DNA of 64,000 nt from Sordariomycetes sp. S80-01Y. Taxonomy: Eukaryota > Ascomycota > Sordariomycetes. The first letter of the stretch is position 1. The number at the start of each line of letters is the position of its first letter. The position numbers and the translations under genes were made by a program. Under the pieces are notes generated by a model. The model made no database searches, had not been told where the DNA came from, and saw nothing but the letters and a program-made list of their open reading frames with translations. Below are positions 54,814 to 64,000 of the stretch, one piece after another. Location of the stretch: contig JAXQJY010000031.1 of NCBI GenBank assembly GCA_037042185.1, forward strand, positions 1,550,001 through 1,614,000. Direction: 5' to 3'.

Positions 54814-55215
54814 GCTCCAGAAGACGAGAACGGGCCAGAAGAGAGATGCTGCGACGGCAAGGTGAGGTTACGCACGTGAACCGTATCCAGTGCCGACTCT
54901 CACGAAAGGGTGATGAGGATGCCGATGATTTGAGGAGCCTAGGACAGATCATGGGGCCATCTCAAAAAGTCTTGCTGATATTTCTTCGCTATCTCGATCT
55001 CCGTGGTCCTACGATCCTGTGCATGAACTCCTGTTCCCGTCCAACACCGCCCTTTGGGGCCTAACTTCATATTCGTGGAAAAAGGGAAACCCGCAGCAGA
55101 TGAAACAAAATCTAGTGATCACCTCTGCGGTGATCATATTGTACAAAATAAAACCCCCATTGACGCTGTGTCTTGGATTTGGGTTGTGAGAGGTCAACAA
55201 GCTTCATGCGTGACC
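54814..55215. other. Intergenic between convergent genes
   Basis: 400 bp between the ARB1 stop and the stop of the Sna3-like gene. It holds a perfect 8 bp hairpin, listed separately. AT-rich stretches near 55130-55160 could serve 3' end formation. Confidence 0.5.
55116..55136. repeat. Perfect inverted repeat (hairpin)
   Basis: TGATCACC, a five-base loop TCTGC, then GGTGATCA. It lies about midway between two convergent stop codons. A role at the shared 3' end is possible; chance is not excluded. Confidence 0.6.
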
Positions 55216-55674
55216 CTACTCGCGGGACTGAATCTTGTTGTCCCCTGCCACTACATCGGCATAGCTGGGCGGCACATTCGGATCCTGGTTACTCCCACCA
55301 ACACCAGCGTCCTGCTGCTGCGTGCCATAGCCCTGGGACCTTCCACCGGACGGCCTAGGCTGAGTCTGGGGCTGGCCCCGGACCACGTACACGACCCTGC
55401 GCGGCTGTCTCTCGCGATCGGGCAGGCTCTCGTACTCGTAGTCGTACTCATCGGGGAACTTGGCGATGATGTACCATGCGTGCAGAAGACCAGGGATGAA
55501 GCCGAGGACGCAAAGCAAGATGTTAATGACGGAGTCAGCAGAGCAGATACCGCGCTTGACCCATACTATTTGTCTCGTTAGATGACGGTGATGAGGGGGG
55601 ATTGGCTGGAGCTTACCAGGTAGTGGGGGGAAGAGGATGGCGAGGACGCCGAGGAATATGTCGGATGAACACAT
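55216..55674 (-). CDS. PMP3/Sna-family membrane proteolipid with PPxY tail (Sna3/Sna4-like)
   Basis: Exons 55674-55617 and 55565-55216, with a 51 nt intron (donor GTAAGC, branch TCTAAC), give 135 residues. The intron is a multiple of three and can be misread as coding; removal joins FPPLP to VWVKRGICSADSVINILLCV, the standard PMP3 (UPF0057) core. Two membrane hairpin segments are followed by FIPGLLHAWYII and a polar C-terminal tail of about 70 residues. The tail ends with VPPSYADVVAGD. Short PMP3 proteins (about 55 residues) lack this tail. Yeast Sna3 (133 residues) has it with a PPAY motif that binds the ubiquitin ligase Rsp5 on endosomes, so Sna3/Sna4 is the better match. It probably follows the multivesicular body route to the vacuole. 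The 5' side faces PRP22. Confidence 0.88.
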   Translation of the reverse strand: MCSSDIFLGVLAILFPPLPGKLQPIPPHHRHLTRQIVWVKRGICSADSVINILLCVLGFIPGLLHAWYIIAKFPDEYDYEYESLPDRERQPRRVVYVVRGQPQTQPRPSGGRSQGYGTQQQDAGVGGSNQDPNVPPSYADVVAGDNKIQSRE

Positions 55675-56105
55675 GATGATAGCCTGCGGTTTGCTGTGAA
55701 GTTGAGGAGGTTCGAATTGTAAGTTGATCGTTGCAGAGAAGAAGAGAAGATGTAGGCGAGGTCTCGTGGCAGCCTGGAGCTGGTGGCGCCGAGGAATGAC
55801 GCAGCTACGGTGCTGGGCTGAGGCTGTGAAGACCGAACGAAATACGATGAAATGATTGGCTGGCATTGTCCGACGATCCACCTGAAGCGATCAAGGGTCT
55901 AACATGCGAAAGTTAGTGCCGGTGTTTAGCCTCCTGGTAAAGATTTGCGTCGCGTCACACTCAGCGCCGAGACTAGCACTATCTGCATGCGCGACGTCAA
56001 ACCCGCCCGGCTTTTGGCACTCTCCGTGCGCGACAATCTCGGAGGACAGTCGCGCGACCATCACAACCTCACTCGACAGCTGCTGGCGCAGTGACCATTC
56101 TCGCC
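55675..56105. promoter_or_regulatory. Divergent promoter region, Sna3-like gene and PRP22
   Basis: 430 bp between the two start codons. It must hold both promoters. No TATA box is evident on the PRP22 side, as is usual for a housekeeping gene. Confidence 0.5.
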
Positions 56106-59100
56106 ATGGATGAGCTCATGGACCTCGGGGACTTGGAGTTCCTGAACCTGGTCTCCAAGGTCACCTCCGAGCTGAAGAATCATCTGGGTGAGGGCGACAG
56201 AACTCTCGCAGAATTCCTAATCTCGACGCGTGCCAACAGCAGCTCTGTTGATGAGTTCCTTGAGAAGCTCGGTCCCTCGGCCGACGAGCTTCCGCGGAGT
56301 CTGATCGACAGTCTCGACCGATTAGTCCTGACGATGCACCCAAAGATGAAGAACAAGGCGCCCCCGAAGTCGTCGCGAACCATGGAGCAGAAGGAGAATG
56401 TGTTTGGTGCACTTTCAATGCCTGACCAGGAGGTGCCAAAGGACGACGCGATCGACGATGCACTTGCCATGTTCGAGCAATTAGGCGGGGAGCAGAAGAG
56501 GTCGAAACGTCGGAGTAGGAGCCCTGATGGCGAGCGCAGGAAACACAAACGAAGGAGGGAAGATCGGTCGCGAGAACGACGAAGGTCGAGGTCACGATCA
56601 CCACACGACGGCGATGATAATAGGAGGAATGGCCATCGAGACTCTGACAGAGGCCGGAGGCGCACAAAGGAAGACGAATATGACGACCGACCGCCGCGCC
56701 GACACCGAGAGCCAGAGATGGACGAAAGGCCGGAGTTGGACAAAATATACGAAGGCCACGTCAGGGGGATAAAACCCTTTGGCGCCTTCGTCAAACTGCA
56801 TAATGTCCGGGGCCAACCGGATGGTCTGGTCCACATATCAGCTATGCGAGAAGGAGAACGAGTCGAGTATCCTGAGGAGGTCGTCTCACAAAACCAGCCT
56901 GTGTGGGTCAAGGTCGTCAGTGTCAAGGAAGAAGACCGGGGCAGGATAAAAATCGGGCTTAGCATGAAGGAGGTTGACCAAGACACAGGCGAGGACTTGA
57001 AAGCACGAAGGCAGGATCAGTTCATGACTGGCGCAAACTCGGCTCCCTTGGGAGGTGTTCCAAGTTCTCACATGCCAAGGGATACGCTTGGAGCTCCCAG
57101 GTCGAAGAAGAGGATATCGTCGCGAGAAAGGGCAGAGCTGGAGTTGCTCGTCAAGGCTGGCGTCTACAAGCGTTCAGACCTCCCGGAGCTCAACGAAGAG
57201 TTCAACGCTTCCATGCGCGGCGAGACCGACGACCAGACGCAAGACGAGACAATCGCCGAGTTCGTCAAATCCGAGCCACCTTTCCTTCAGGGACAGACAG
57301 AGCAATCCCTCGAGCTATCGCCCATCCGAGTAGCTGCGGCACCAAACGGCTCAATGAGTCGAGCGGCCGCGCAAGGGTCTGAACTGGTCACCAGTTTCAA
57401 GGAGCAAAAACGGGAGGAAGCTCAGGCGAAGCGGGAGGGCCGCGGTGAGGACGGCACTCCCCAGCAGGCTGAGGGGAGCGGTGCAAGCTTTGCTCCTCAG
57501 ATGAGGCCAAATGCTCAAAGGAAACCTGCTGCGTCGATGCCCGGTAAGCGAGCCAACATGAGCATGAAGCAGCAGCGAGAATCTCTGCCTGTGTTCGAGT
57601 TCCGGAAGCAGCTGATCCAGGCCGTCGAGGACAATCAAACGCTGGTTGTTGTGGGCGAAACTGGTTCAGGAAAGACGACGCAGTTGACGCAATACCTGGC
57701 GGAGGCTGGCTTTGCGGAGAACGGGGTCATCGGCTGCACGCAACCTCGTCGAGTGGCTGCCAAATCCGTTGCTGCGCGTGTAGCTGAAGAACGAGGCAGT
57801 CGGCTCGGAGACGAAGTCGGATACAATGTGCGATTCGATGCCAACTTCAGCGACAACACGAAGATATTGTACTTGACGGACGGTATGCTCCAGCGTGAGC
57901 TGATTCAGGATAAGGACCTCAGGCGATACTCTTGCATTATGCTCGACGAGGCGCACGAACGTACCGTCAGTACTGATGTGTTGTTCGCTTTGCTGAAGAG
58001 GGCGCTTAAAAGGCGTCCTGATCTTAAGGTCATTGTCACCTCAGCCACACTTGACGCCGACAAGTTCTCGTCCTACTTCCACGAATGCCCCATCTTCACG
58101 ATTCCCGGGCGAACATTCCCCGTGGAGGTGCTCTACTACAAGGAGCCTAGTTCCGACTGGGTTGCAGACGCACTGGAGGAAGTCATGAAAATTCACTTGA
58201 CAGAACCGGCAGGGGATATCTTGGTGTTTTTGACTGGTCAGGATGAGATTGATGATGGTGTGGACATCCTGAACGAGCGGATGAAAACGATGTTTAAGGA
58301 CAACCCCAATATTCCTGATCTCCACGTATTACCTATGTACGCTCAGCTGCCACCCGACAAGCAGCAACTTGTCTTCGAGCCTGCGCCAGAGGGATCAAGG
58401 AAGGTCGTTCTGGCGACCAACATCGCCGAAACCTCCATCACCATCGACGGAATCTGCTACGTGGTCGATACTGGCTACGCCAAGCAGATGGTCTATGATC
58501 CCAAAATCGGCATGGACTCTTTGGTGGTCACACCGATATCACAGGCTCAAGCTAAACAAAGAGCCGGGCGTGCCGGACGAACTAGCCCCGGCAAATGCTT
58601 CAGGCTGTACACTCAGGCTGCATACGAGACAGAGTTGTTACCAACGCCCGTTCCTGAAATCCAGCGCCAGAATATGTCGACCACGATCCTATCGCTCAAG
58701 GCCATGGGCATCAACGACCTTCTACACTTCGACTTCATGGATGCTCCGCCAGTCAACACCATGCTCACGGCCTTGGAAGAGCTGTATCACATCGGTGCCC
58801 TGGACAAGGAGGGCCTCCTGACCCGTCTTGGTCGCCGCATGGCCAACTTTCCCACCGAGCCGTCTCTCGCCAAAGCCTTGCTTGCTGGCGTGGACTATGG
58901 CTGCACAGAAGAACTACTCTCTATCCTCGCAATGGTCACCCTCCCCAATGTGTTCTTCCGCCCTAAGGACAAGCAGACCCAAGCCGACCAGAAGAAAGCC
59001 AAGTTCCACGATCCCCACGGCGACCACCTCACGCTTCTCAACGTCTACAACAGCTGGAAGCAGAGCGGGTCGCAGAACGCTTGGTGTTCGGAAAACTTCA

Positions 59101-59594
59101 TCCAAGCACGAAGCATGCGGGCCGCTCAGGATGCCCGTGATCAGTTCGCCAAGATTCTCAAAAGCCAAGGTCTACCGAATATATCGTGCGGCTATGACAC
59201 ACAAAAAGTCCGTCAGGCCCTCTGCGCGGGCTTCTTCCGCAATGCCGCCCGCAAAGATCCAAAGGAAGGTTACCAGACTCTCACTGAAAGCACGCCCGTA
59301 TATCTCCATCCCAGCTCAGCGCTGTCGGGGAAACAGGCAGAATGGGTCATTTACCACACGTTGGTGCTCACTACGCGCGAGTACATGCGTTATGTGACCA
59401 GTATCGAGCCGAAGTGGTTGGTGCAGGCGGCGCCGACTTGCTTCGAGCTGGCGGATTCCGCGAAGCTGAGGAAGAGGCGGGACGCAGAGGGTATCCAGCC
59501 TCTGCTTGCCAAACACCAGACTGGCGAAGATTGGAGGTTAAGTGCGCAGAAGAAGGGAGGACGGACTGGAGGTGGAGGCACGTTCGGGGGCTAG
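56106..59594 (+). CDS. PRP22: Pre-mRNA splicing DEAH-box ATPase PRP22 (DHX8)
   Basis: Single exon, 1162 residues from ATG 56106 (TCGCCATGG); the open frame starts five codons earlier at a GTG. Order: an N-terminal helical part (LEFLNLVSKVTSELKNHLGEGDRTLAEFL), an RS/RD-rich segment (residues about 135-200), and an S1 RNA-binding domain (about 210-285, YEGHVRGIKPFGAFVKLHNV). A spacer with SRERAELELLVKAGV and SMKQQRESLPVFEF follows, then the helicase core. The core has GETGSGKT (517-524), DEAH, SAT and QRAGRAGRTSPGKCFRLYT, then the winged-helix/ratchet and OB-fold end (EPKWLVQAAPTCFELAD). The S1 domain separates PRP22 from PRP2, PRP16 and PRP43. It releases spliced mRNA from the spliceosome using ATP. 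It is close to ARB1 and CLP1 but on independent promoters. Confidence 0.95.
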   Translation: MDELMDLGDLEFLNLVSKVTSELKNHLGEGDRTLAEFLISTRANSSSVDEFLEKLGPSADELPRSLIDSLDRLVLTMHPKMKNKAPPKSSRTMEQKENVFGALSMPDQEVPKDDAIDDALAMFEQLGGEQKRSKRRSRSPDGERRKHKRRREDRSRERRRSRSRSPHDGDDNRRNGHRDSDRGRRRTKEDEYDDRPPRRHREPEMDERPELDKIYEGHVRGIKPFGAFVKLHNVRGQPDGLVHISAMREGERVEYPEEVVSQNQPVWVKVVSVKEEDRGRIKIGLSMKEVDQDTGEDLKARRQDQFMTGANSAPLGGVPSSHMPRDTLGAPRSKKRISSRERAELELLVKAGVYKRSDLPELNEEFNASMRGETDDQTQDETIAEFVKSEPPFLQGQTEQSLELSPIRVAAAPNGSMSRAAAQGSELVTSFKEQKREEAQAKREGRGEDGTPQQAEGSGASFAPQMRPNAQRKPAASMPGKRANMSMKQQRESLPVFEFRKQLIQAVEDNQTLVVVGETGSGKTTQLTQYLAEAGFAENGVIGCTQPRRVAAKSVAARVAEERGSRLGDEVGYNVRFDANFSDNTKILYLTDGMLQRELIQDKDLRRYSCIMLDEAHERTVSTDVLFALLKRALKRRPDLKVIVTSATLDADKFSSYFHECPIFTIPGRTFPVEVLYYKEPSSDWVADALEEVMKIHLTEPAGDILVFLTGQDEIDDGVDILNERMKTMFKDNPNIPDLHVLPMYAQLPPDKQQLVFEPAPEGSRKVVLATNIAETSITIDGICYVVDTGYAKQMVYDPKIGMDSLVVTPISQAQAKQRAGRAGRTSPGKCFRLYTQAAYETELLPTPVPEIQRQNMSTTILSLKAMGINDLLHFDFMDAPPVNTMLTALEELYHIGALDKEGLLTRLGRRMANFPTEPSLAKALLAGVDYGCTEELLSILAMVTLPNVFFRPKDKQTQADQKKAKFHDPHGDHLTLLNVYNSWKQSGSQNAWCSENFIQARSMRAAQDARDQFAKILKSQGLPNISCGYDTQKVRQALCAGFFRNAARKDPKEGYQTLTESTPVYLHPSSALSGKQAEWVIYHTLVLTTREYMRYVTSIEPKWLVQAAPTCFELADSAKLRKRRDAEGIQPLLAKHQTGEDWRLSAQKKGGRTGGGGTFGG

Positions 59595-60046
59595 TATATT
59601 TGACGGCTTCTCGAATGAAATGGTGCACTATCTACATATTACAATAAAGAAGGCATTCCACCGATTCGAGCAGATAATTAAGTTCCTGACGCATACCTTT
59701 AATCGCTTGGCCACGTTGAAGAGTCACATCAACTTATCAGTAGGTACTACGCTATCACGTGACGTTCTCCGTACTTGGTCGCACCTCAGGCCGCACTCAG
59801 TCGACATTACTTTCGCATTTTAGATTTCTACCAAACATTCAATGGCCAAACTTTGAAACGACTGATGCGATGCAGTTATATCAAGCGCATGAGCCACGGA
59901 TGACATGACCCTATCTTGTATTGTGTGTGCAGCCTCGGACGGTCAGTACAGAGCCCACACGCAATCAAGACGACCCGGAGACACACCCACGGCGTTACCA
60001 TACACCCACAGCGAATAAATGATCGACATACGTGTTGGATGGAACG
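59595..60046. other. Intergenic, no gene recognised
   Basis: 450 bp between PRP22 and the ankyrin protein gene on the same strand. AAT-rich just after the PRP22 stop (AATAAAGAAGG at 59642-59652, a likely 3' end signal). Confidence 0.45.
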
Positions 60047-63000
60047 ATGACCATGGCTCGCTACGATGTAGCGTCTCTTGATGAAGACATCCGATCAATC
60101 ACGGCAAAGCTCGATATCGGCCCAGACCTCGCACGAAAATCTCACTCGTTGGGCAGCTTGGTTGAGCTCCGATGTGAATTAGAGGCAACCACGCTATCCC
60201 TTAGAAACCATATACAGGCACGGGGCCAGGACGAGCCAAGTTGCATTGCTTTGGAAGCTCGACCGCCAATCTTGACGAGATTCAAAGCATGGGCAGATGG
60301 GTTGGATCTGGAGGAGCTGGCAAGCTCAGCCACACCGGATGCGACTGTCATATGCACAGCACTATGGTATCTTCGCACACTCAAAAACAAATCAAAATGG
60401 ACGAAGACCCCCGGCGGATTTTTGTTGTACCTTGCTCATCTACCCACCGAGCAGCCGCAGTCTTTCGCGTGGGACTCGGCAGACGTGCGCACCGCTCGGT
60501 GGTGGGACCATCGCGGGAGCTTTGAGTACGGAAACATCACCAGCGACATGTCCAGATACATAGGCTTGTTGAATGCCGAGATCAACAATCACGAACCGGA
60601 AGAGTACCACAGAGAGTGCCTGTGGAATGAGGTCAGAAATGCCGCCGTTCCCGAGTACTTTGATGCCGTCACAATCTGGATACCCCATGCAAACCAACAC
60701 TGGGATGCACTCCGGCCACAGATATTCACTCTGTTCAACCCTTCCAACAAATATAACTTCATCCAGTGGATGCTGCAATGGGCTCGTAGGGTAGAGCCCG
60801 AGATCTTCGGAAGCGGGCACGGGGCCGATGCCACGCAAGCAGCAGCAGTGATTGATCTTACCAAAGATCTGTGCAGTGGTGAGCTTTCACCTCTGCACGT
60901 AGCAGCGGTTCTCGGCCTGCCTTACCTATGCCGCGATCTTGTCTCGGCTGGAGCGGACCCCCGACGCACATGGCAAGGTAGACTACCTCTGAATCTCGGA
61001 TTTGAAGGGGACACGAGCGGCTTTTGGAGCTACACAAGGGCGTCGAAAGCGTTCACAAAGAAGTTTTCACCATCTGAATTCAGATTCAACCGTTTCAATC
61101 CGGAATTTCGCGCAGAAACGATTAGCTACCTCTTGGATGTCGGCCCTAAAGTCTGCAGCGAGCCCAACGATGGGACGACTGATACAGCGTGTTTGGCCAT
61201 GTGGGCTTCTTTCAAACTTGGTGATCATAGACTTTTCGAGAGATCTTTTGATCGGATCCCAAAACATGGTCAAAGGTTCTTTGAATTCTTAACGGACAAG
61301 GCCCTTACCCCAACAACGGCTTTGGAGAAGGAATGCTTGTCAAGGATCTTCACGCACATCCAAGGAACTTTAATCTCAAGGGAAGAGGACTTTGAGACAT
61401 CATTGAGGGCCAACAGCAAGATCGAAGAGGCAATGACACTACATGAGGTTGACTTGTACATCGTCAACGGAGAATGTGAACTGCCGCAGGTAACGCCAGA
61501 ACGCCTTGCGGAGCTCGCGCGCTACAGCATCATCGAGCGCCTTCCATTCAAGTTGCGCCGGATCTCCTTGGATCCACGGTTCGACCCGAACCCCGTTCCT
61601 GGGGATCCTGTCTTCGAAAGAGAAACCCTTCTGCACATGGCCGTCGAGATAGACAATCTCGAGATGGTTGATGCTCTCCTGAGGGCAGGTGCAGATCTGA
61701 ATGTTCTGGACGAAGACGACCGCACACCCCTGATGAATGCTGAAACGCCCAGAATGGCAGAAATGCTGATTATACAATACGGCGCATCCACAGAGGCACA
61801 AGACAGTGAAGGGCGAACCGTCTGGCACTCTGCAGCATACAACAACGACTTTCACATGCTCAGATCGTTGGCTCATTATGACCCTTGGAAGGACAAGAAC
61901 ATGGTGAGGACCACGGACGAGGGCTGCACCCCATTAGCGGAGGCGATGCTTCTCGTCGAGCGGTTGAAAGAGGTCCCGAAAAGAAAGGAGCGTGCGCCGG
62001 AACCCCTTGCTGCTCGGTACCTACTCGGTCTAGCCGCCCTGCACGGTGGTGATGAGTGCCTCGCGAGTCCCATTCCCCTCACACATCTGGCAGCGGCTTG
62101 GGGTGAGATCGAGATGATTGAAGATCTTGTGGCTTGCGACGCGGACTGGCATCAATTGGATGATGAGGGCCGGACTGCTTTGCACTGGCTCAACTTCTCC
62201 GCGACACCGGAGGTAGTGCGTCGGCTTCAAGAGCTTTGCTCTGGAATTCCCAGCAATGAGAGTTTCCACTGGGACCCTTGGAGTGTTGTAGAGAGCTTGT
62301 TCCTCAACGTCCCAGCTCCACCTCTAGATTGGGATTTCAAGCCTTCACAGCATCCTTCGTGCCAACAGGAAATGTCTCGAGAATCGTTTGAGCTGCTCCT
62401 AAACCCTCTGAAATCCGAGCTTCGTCGCCCAAGTGGCTCAAGTGGGCGCGACGGGTGGCAACGATTCTGCCTAGCTCTGATCGCCACTCCTTTGCTGGGA
62501 CGACTCAGTTTGATCAGCAGATCGTCGGAAACTGCTTTACGCTGTGTAATCAGGGCAGGAGTCCTCGAGGAGTATGAGCAATCCTCAGGCCAAACTGGCA
62601 TTCTCTGCTTGAGAGAAAACCATCCCCCCAGTGCCCATCGCACTAAGCTATCGAATAATGGCTGGCTACCACAGGTCGGGTCGTTTCCAGCAATCGAAAT
62701 CCTCCAGCACTCTCGCGAGCACCTGAGCAATGCGTTTTACCGATCTCATGATGCCACCCTGCTCCTTTCACACGCTGTGAAGAGGGATGACTTAGCCCTT
62801 GTCCAGTTTCTTACCTCCGCAGGCGTCAAGGTCTTTGCCCCCGACGATCAGGCCAGTGTAGCCAACTCACCACTTCTCACGGCTCTCCGCACACCTGTCG
62901 TTGACCTGGTTATCCTGGACTGCCTTCTGCAATACGTGGGAGTGAAAGAACTGGCCGCCGGTTTGCGGCATATAATGAACGTTCTAGTCGGCGAAATCAT

Positions 63001-63733
63001 GATAGCGAGGTCAAAAGATCACAAGAAGAATCAAGTGGACAAACTTCGGTTGCTGTTGAAGTATGGCATGGAAACCAGTGGCGTCCGTAACGGGTACGCT
63101 TTCAGCTACATTCTTCACACAACAACGAGCGACAGGCATTTCGACTTTGGTAAGCTCCTCCTGGACGGCGGTGCTGAGCCGGATCAACCGTGCGACCTCT
63201 GCGAGCTGCCCAACTTGGCACTTTGCGCTGCTCGCTGCTGCCATCTGGAATGCCTCAAGTACTTGATTATATCGCTTGGTGACGACTTCCCGTGGGGTGC
63301 CGACTTGGCTAGCGACGGCGGGACAGCACCTGAGTCACTGAATTCCGCCTTGATGCAAGGCATCATCTACCCTGAGGTGATTGATCTCATCGCAAGCCAG
63401 ACGCCTGCCAAGGGACGCCTCCAAGAAGCCGACTTTATGAAGGCATGCTTCAAGAACTTAGACATCGAAGGCTTGAGCCTGCAGAAACTGGTGCCGTGCT
63501 TGCAGATGCTTCAAAAGCATGCTCCGGACACCTTCCTGGAGTCACTACGAGACGAATCCGCCTTCATCCTACACCTGATCCATCAATTCCTTCGAGACTC
63601 TCCGGATCGCATGGACGAGAACACCGTCCTAATGGTTCGTTCCTTTATGCGGCAGCCCGAACTCAGGGAACATTTCCAGGAACTGATTAATACGCATTAC
63701 CCCGAGAGGTCAAGTTGGCTAAAGGAGGAGTAA
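60047..63733 (+). CDS. Large ankyrin-repeat protein, otherwise unknown
   Basis: Single exon, about 1228 residues. ATG 60047 and ATG 60053 (CCATGG, better context) are both possible starts. The first 270 residues have no domain I know. They are mainly helical, with a conserved-looking WYLRTLKNKSKWTKTPGGFL stretch and WWDHRGSFEYGNITSDMSRY. Ankyrin-like units are scattered rather than packed: ELSPLHVAAVLGLPYLCRDL (about 278), TLLHMAVEIDNLEMVDALLR (about 525) with two following units, PLTHLAAAWGEIEMIEDLV (about 673), LLLSHAVKRDDLALVQFL (about 905) and a weak pair near 1020-1060. There is no NTPase, HET or protease motif. It is not a paralogue of the receptor at 17.7 kb, whose repeats are regular. 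The function is unknown; protein binding is the only safe statement. Confidence 0.75.
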   Translation: MTMARYDVASLDEDIRSITAKLDIGPDLARKSHSLGSLVELRCELEATTLSLRNHIQARGQDEPSCIALEARPPILTRFKAWADGLDLEELASSATPDATVICTALWYLRTLKNKSKWTKTPGGFLLYLAHLPTEQPQSFAWDSADVRTARWWDHRGSFEYGNITSDMSRYIGLLNAEINNHEPEEYHRECLWNEVRNAAVPEYFDAVTIWIPHANQHWDALRPQIFTLFNPSNKYNFIQWMLQWARRVEPEIFGSGHGADATQAAAVIDLTKDLCSGELSPLHVAAVLGLPYLCRDLVSAGADPRRTWQGRLPLNLGFEGDTSGFWSYTRASKAFTKKFSPSEFRFNRFNPEFRAETISYLLDVGPKVCSEPNDGTTDTACLAMWASFKLGDHRLFERSFDRIPKHGQRFFEFLTDKALTPTTALEKECLSRIFTHIQGTLISREEDFETSLRANSKIEEAMTLHEVDLYIVNGECELPQVTPERLAELARYSIIERLPFKLRRISLDPRFDPNPVPGDPVFERETLLHMAVEIDNLEMVDALLRAGADLNVLDEDDRTPLMNAETPRMAEMLIIQYGASTEAQDSEGRTVWHSAAYNNDFHMLRSLAHYDPWKDKNMVRTTDEGCTPLAEAMLLVERLKEVPKRKERAPEPLAARYLLGLAALHGGDECLASPIPLTHLAAAWGEIEMIEDLVACDADWHQLDDEGRTALHWLNFSATPEVVRRLQELCSGIPSNESFHWDPWSVVESLFLNVPAPPLDWDFKPSQHPSCQQEMSRESFELLLNPLKSELRRPSGSSGRDGWQRFCLALIATPLLGRLSLISRSSETALRCVIRAGVLEEYEQSSGQTGILCLRENHPPSAHRTKLSNNGWLPQVGSFPAIEILQHSREHLSNAFYRSHDATLLLSHAVKRDDLALVQFLTSAGVKVFAPDDQASVANSPLLTALRTPVVDLVILDCLLQYVGVKELAAGLRHIMNVLVGEIMIARSKDHKKNQVDKLRLLLKYGMETSGVRNGYAFSYILHTTTSDRHFDFGKLLLDGGAEPDQPCDLCELPNLALCAARCCHLECLKYLIISLGDDFPWGADLASDGGTAPESLNSALMQGIIYPEVIDLIASQTPAKGRLQEADFMKACFKNLDIEGLSLQKLVPCLQMLQKHAPDTFLESLRDESAFILHLIHQFLRDSPDRMDENTVLMVRSFMRQPELREHFQELINTHYPERSSWLKEE

Positions 63734-64000
63734 ATGTTTGAACACGAGGCAGGACTGGCTTGTAAGCACTCAAAGCAGGTTCCACCAAAATGACGAGATG
63801 TATTTGGACTTATTACTCGGTAGGGGTGGCCTTATTGGTTAGTGAAAGTCAAAATATATTCTGAACGCTGTGTATAGTCTTGTCTTTTGGGCGCCCAACA
63901 CCCCTGCCCTGGTACTGCAACTTGCTCTCTTCATGCTTTGGATGTTAACGCCGATTCAGGTGATGATGGAAAATCACAAACTCAGTGTAGAGCTATATAA
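63734..64000. other. 3' flank of the ankyrin protein gene to the window edge
   Basis: 267 bp of AT-richer DNA after the last stop codon. No feature is seen. Confidence 0.4.

Overview
This window looks like nuclear DNA of a filamentous ascomycete (Pezizomycotina, most likely a Sordariomycete). Genes are short and compact. They are split by 45-80 nt introns with GTAAGT-like donors, CTRAC-type branch sites and YAG acceptors. Start codons sit in CAMMATG-like contexts. The protein families are fungal: Zn2Cys6 regulator, HeLo-NACHT-ankyrin receptor, ENA-type sodium ATPase, Arb1, Sna3-like proteolipid. I see no rRNA, tRNA, CRISPR or intact transposon.

Layout. Positions 1-2364: the 3' part of a gamma-tubulin complex (GCP4-type) gene, then eIF2B alpha. 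3.9-4.6 kb: a small orphan carrier protein carrying the tail of an adenylation domain. 4.6-8.2 kb: nothing recognisable. 8.4-10.1 kb: a five-exon aldehyde dehydrogenase. 11.3-12.8 kb: a malate/C4-dicarboxylate-type transporter. 14.1-14.2 kb: a tiny two-exon metallothionein gene, easily missed. 14.2-17.7 kb: no recognisable gene. 17.7-21.6 kb: a HeLo-NACHT-ankyrin-ZZ NOD-like receptor. 22.4-24.1 kb: a Zn2Cys6 transcription factor. 24.5-24.9 kb: an orphan glutamine synthetase C-terminal fragment. 25.4-27.0 kb: a DHA1-type MFS exporter. 28.5-34.0 kb: a divergent alpha-glucoside permease and GH13 maltase pair. 34.3-35.7 kb: a DUF7703-like seven-TM protein. 37.2-38.9 kb: a pyruvate decarboxylase. 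39.5-41.5 kb: a WD40-like protein. 42.2-45.3 kb: an ENA P-type ATPase. 48.0-63.7 kb: a housekeeping block (CLP1, IPK2-type inositol polyphosphate kinase, ARB1, Sna3-like protein, PRP22), ending in a large ankyrin protein.

The right third is mainly RNA processing, silencing and signalling: CLP1 in pre-mRNA 3' end formation, PRP22 in spliceosome release, ARB1 in siRNA-Argonaute heterochromatin, and IPK2 in inositol phosphate synthesis. The middle carries carbon metabolism: maltose uptake and hydrolysis, then pyruvate decarboxylation. The left and centre hold accessory functions: metal binding, non-self recognition, an orphan carrier protein and a gene relic.

The observations I rate highest are the hidden metallothionein, the orphan carrier protein whose A10 lysine position is glutamate, and the NOD-like receptor whose ankyrin repeats are about 90% identical at the DNA level and which ends in a ZZ finger. 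All domain calls are by eye from translated sequence; no database search was run.
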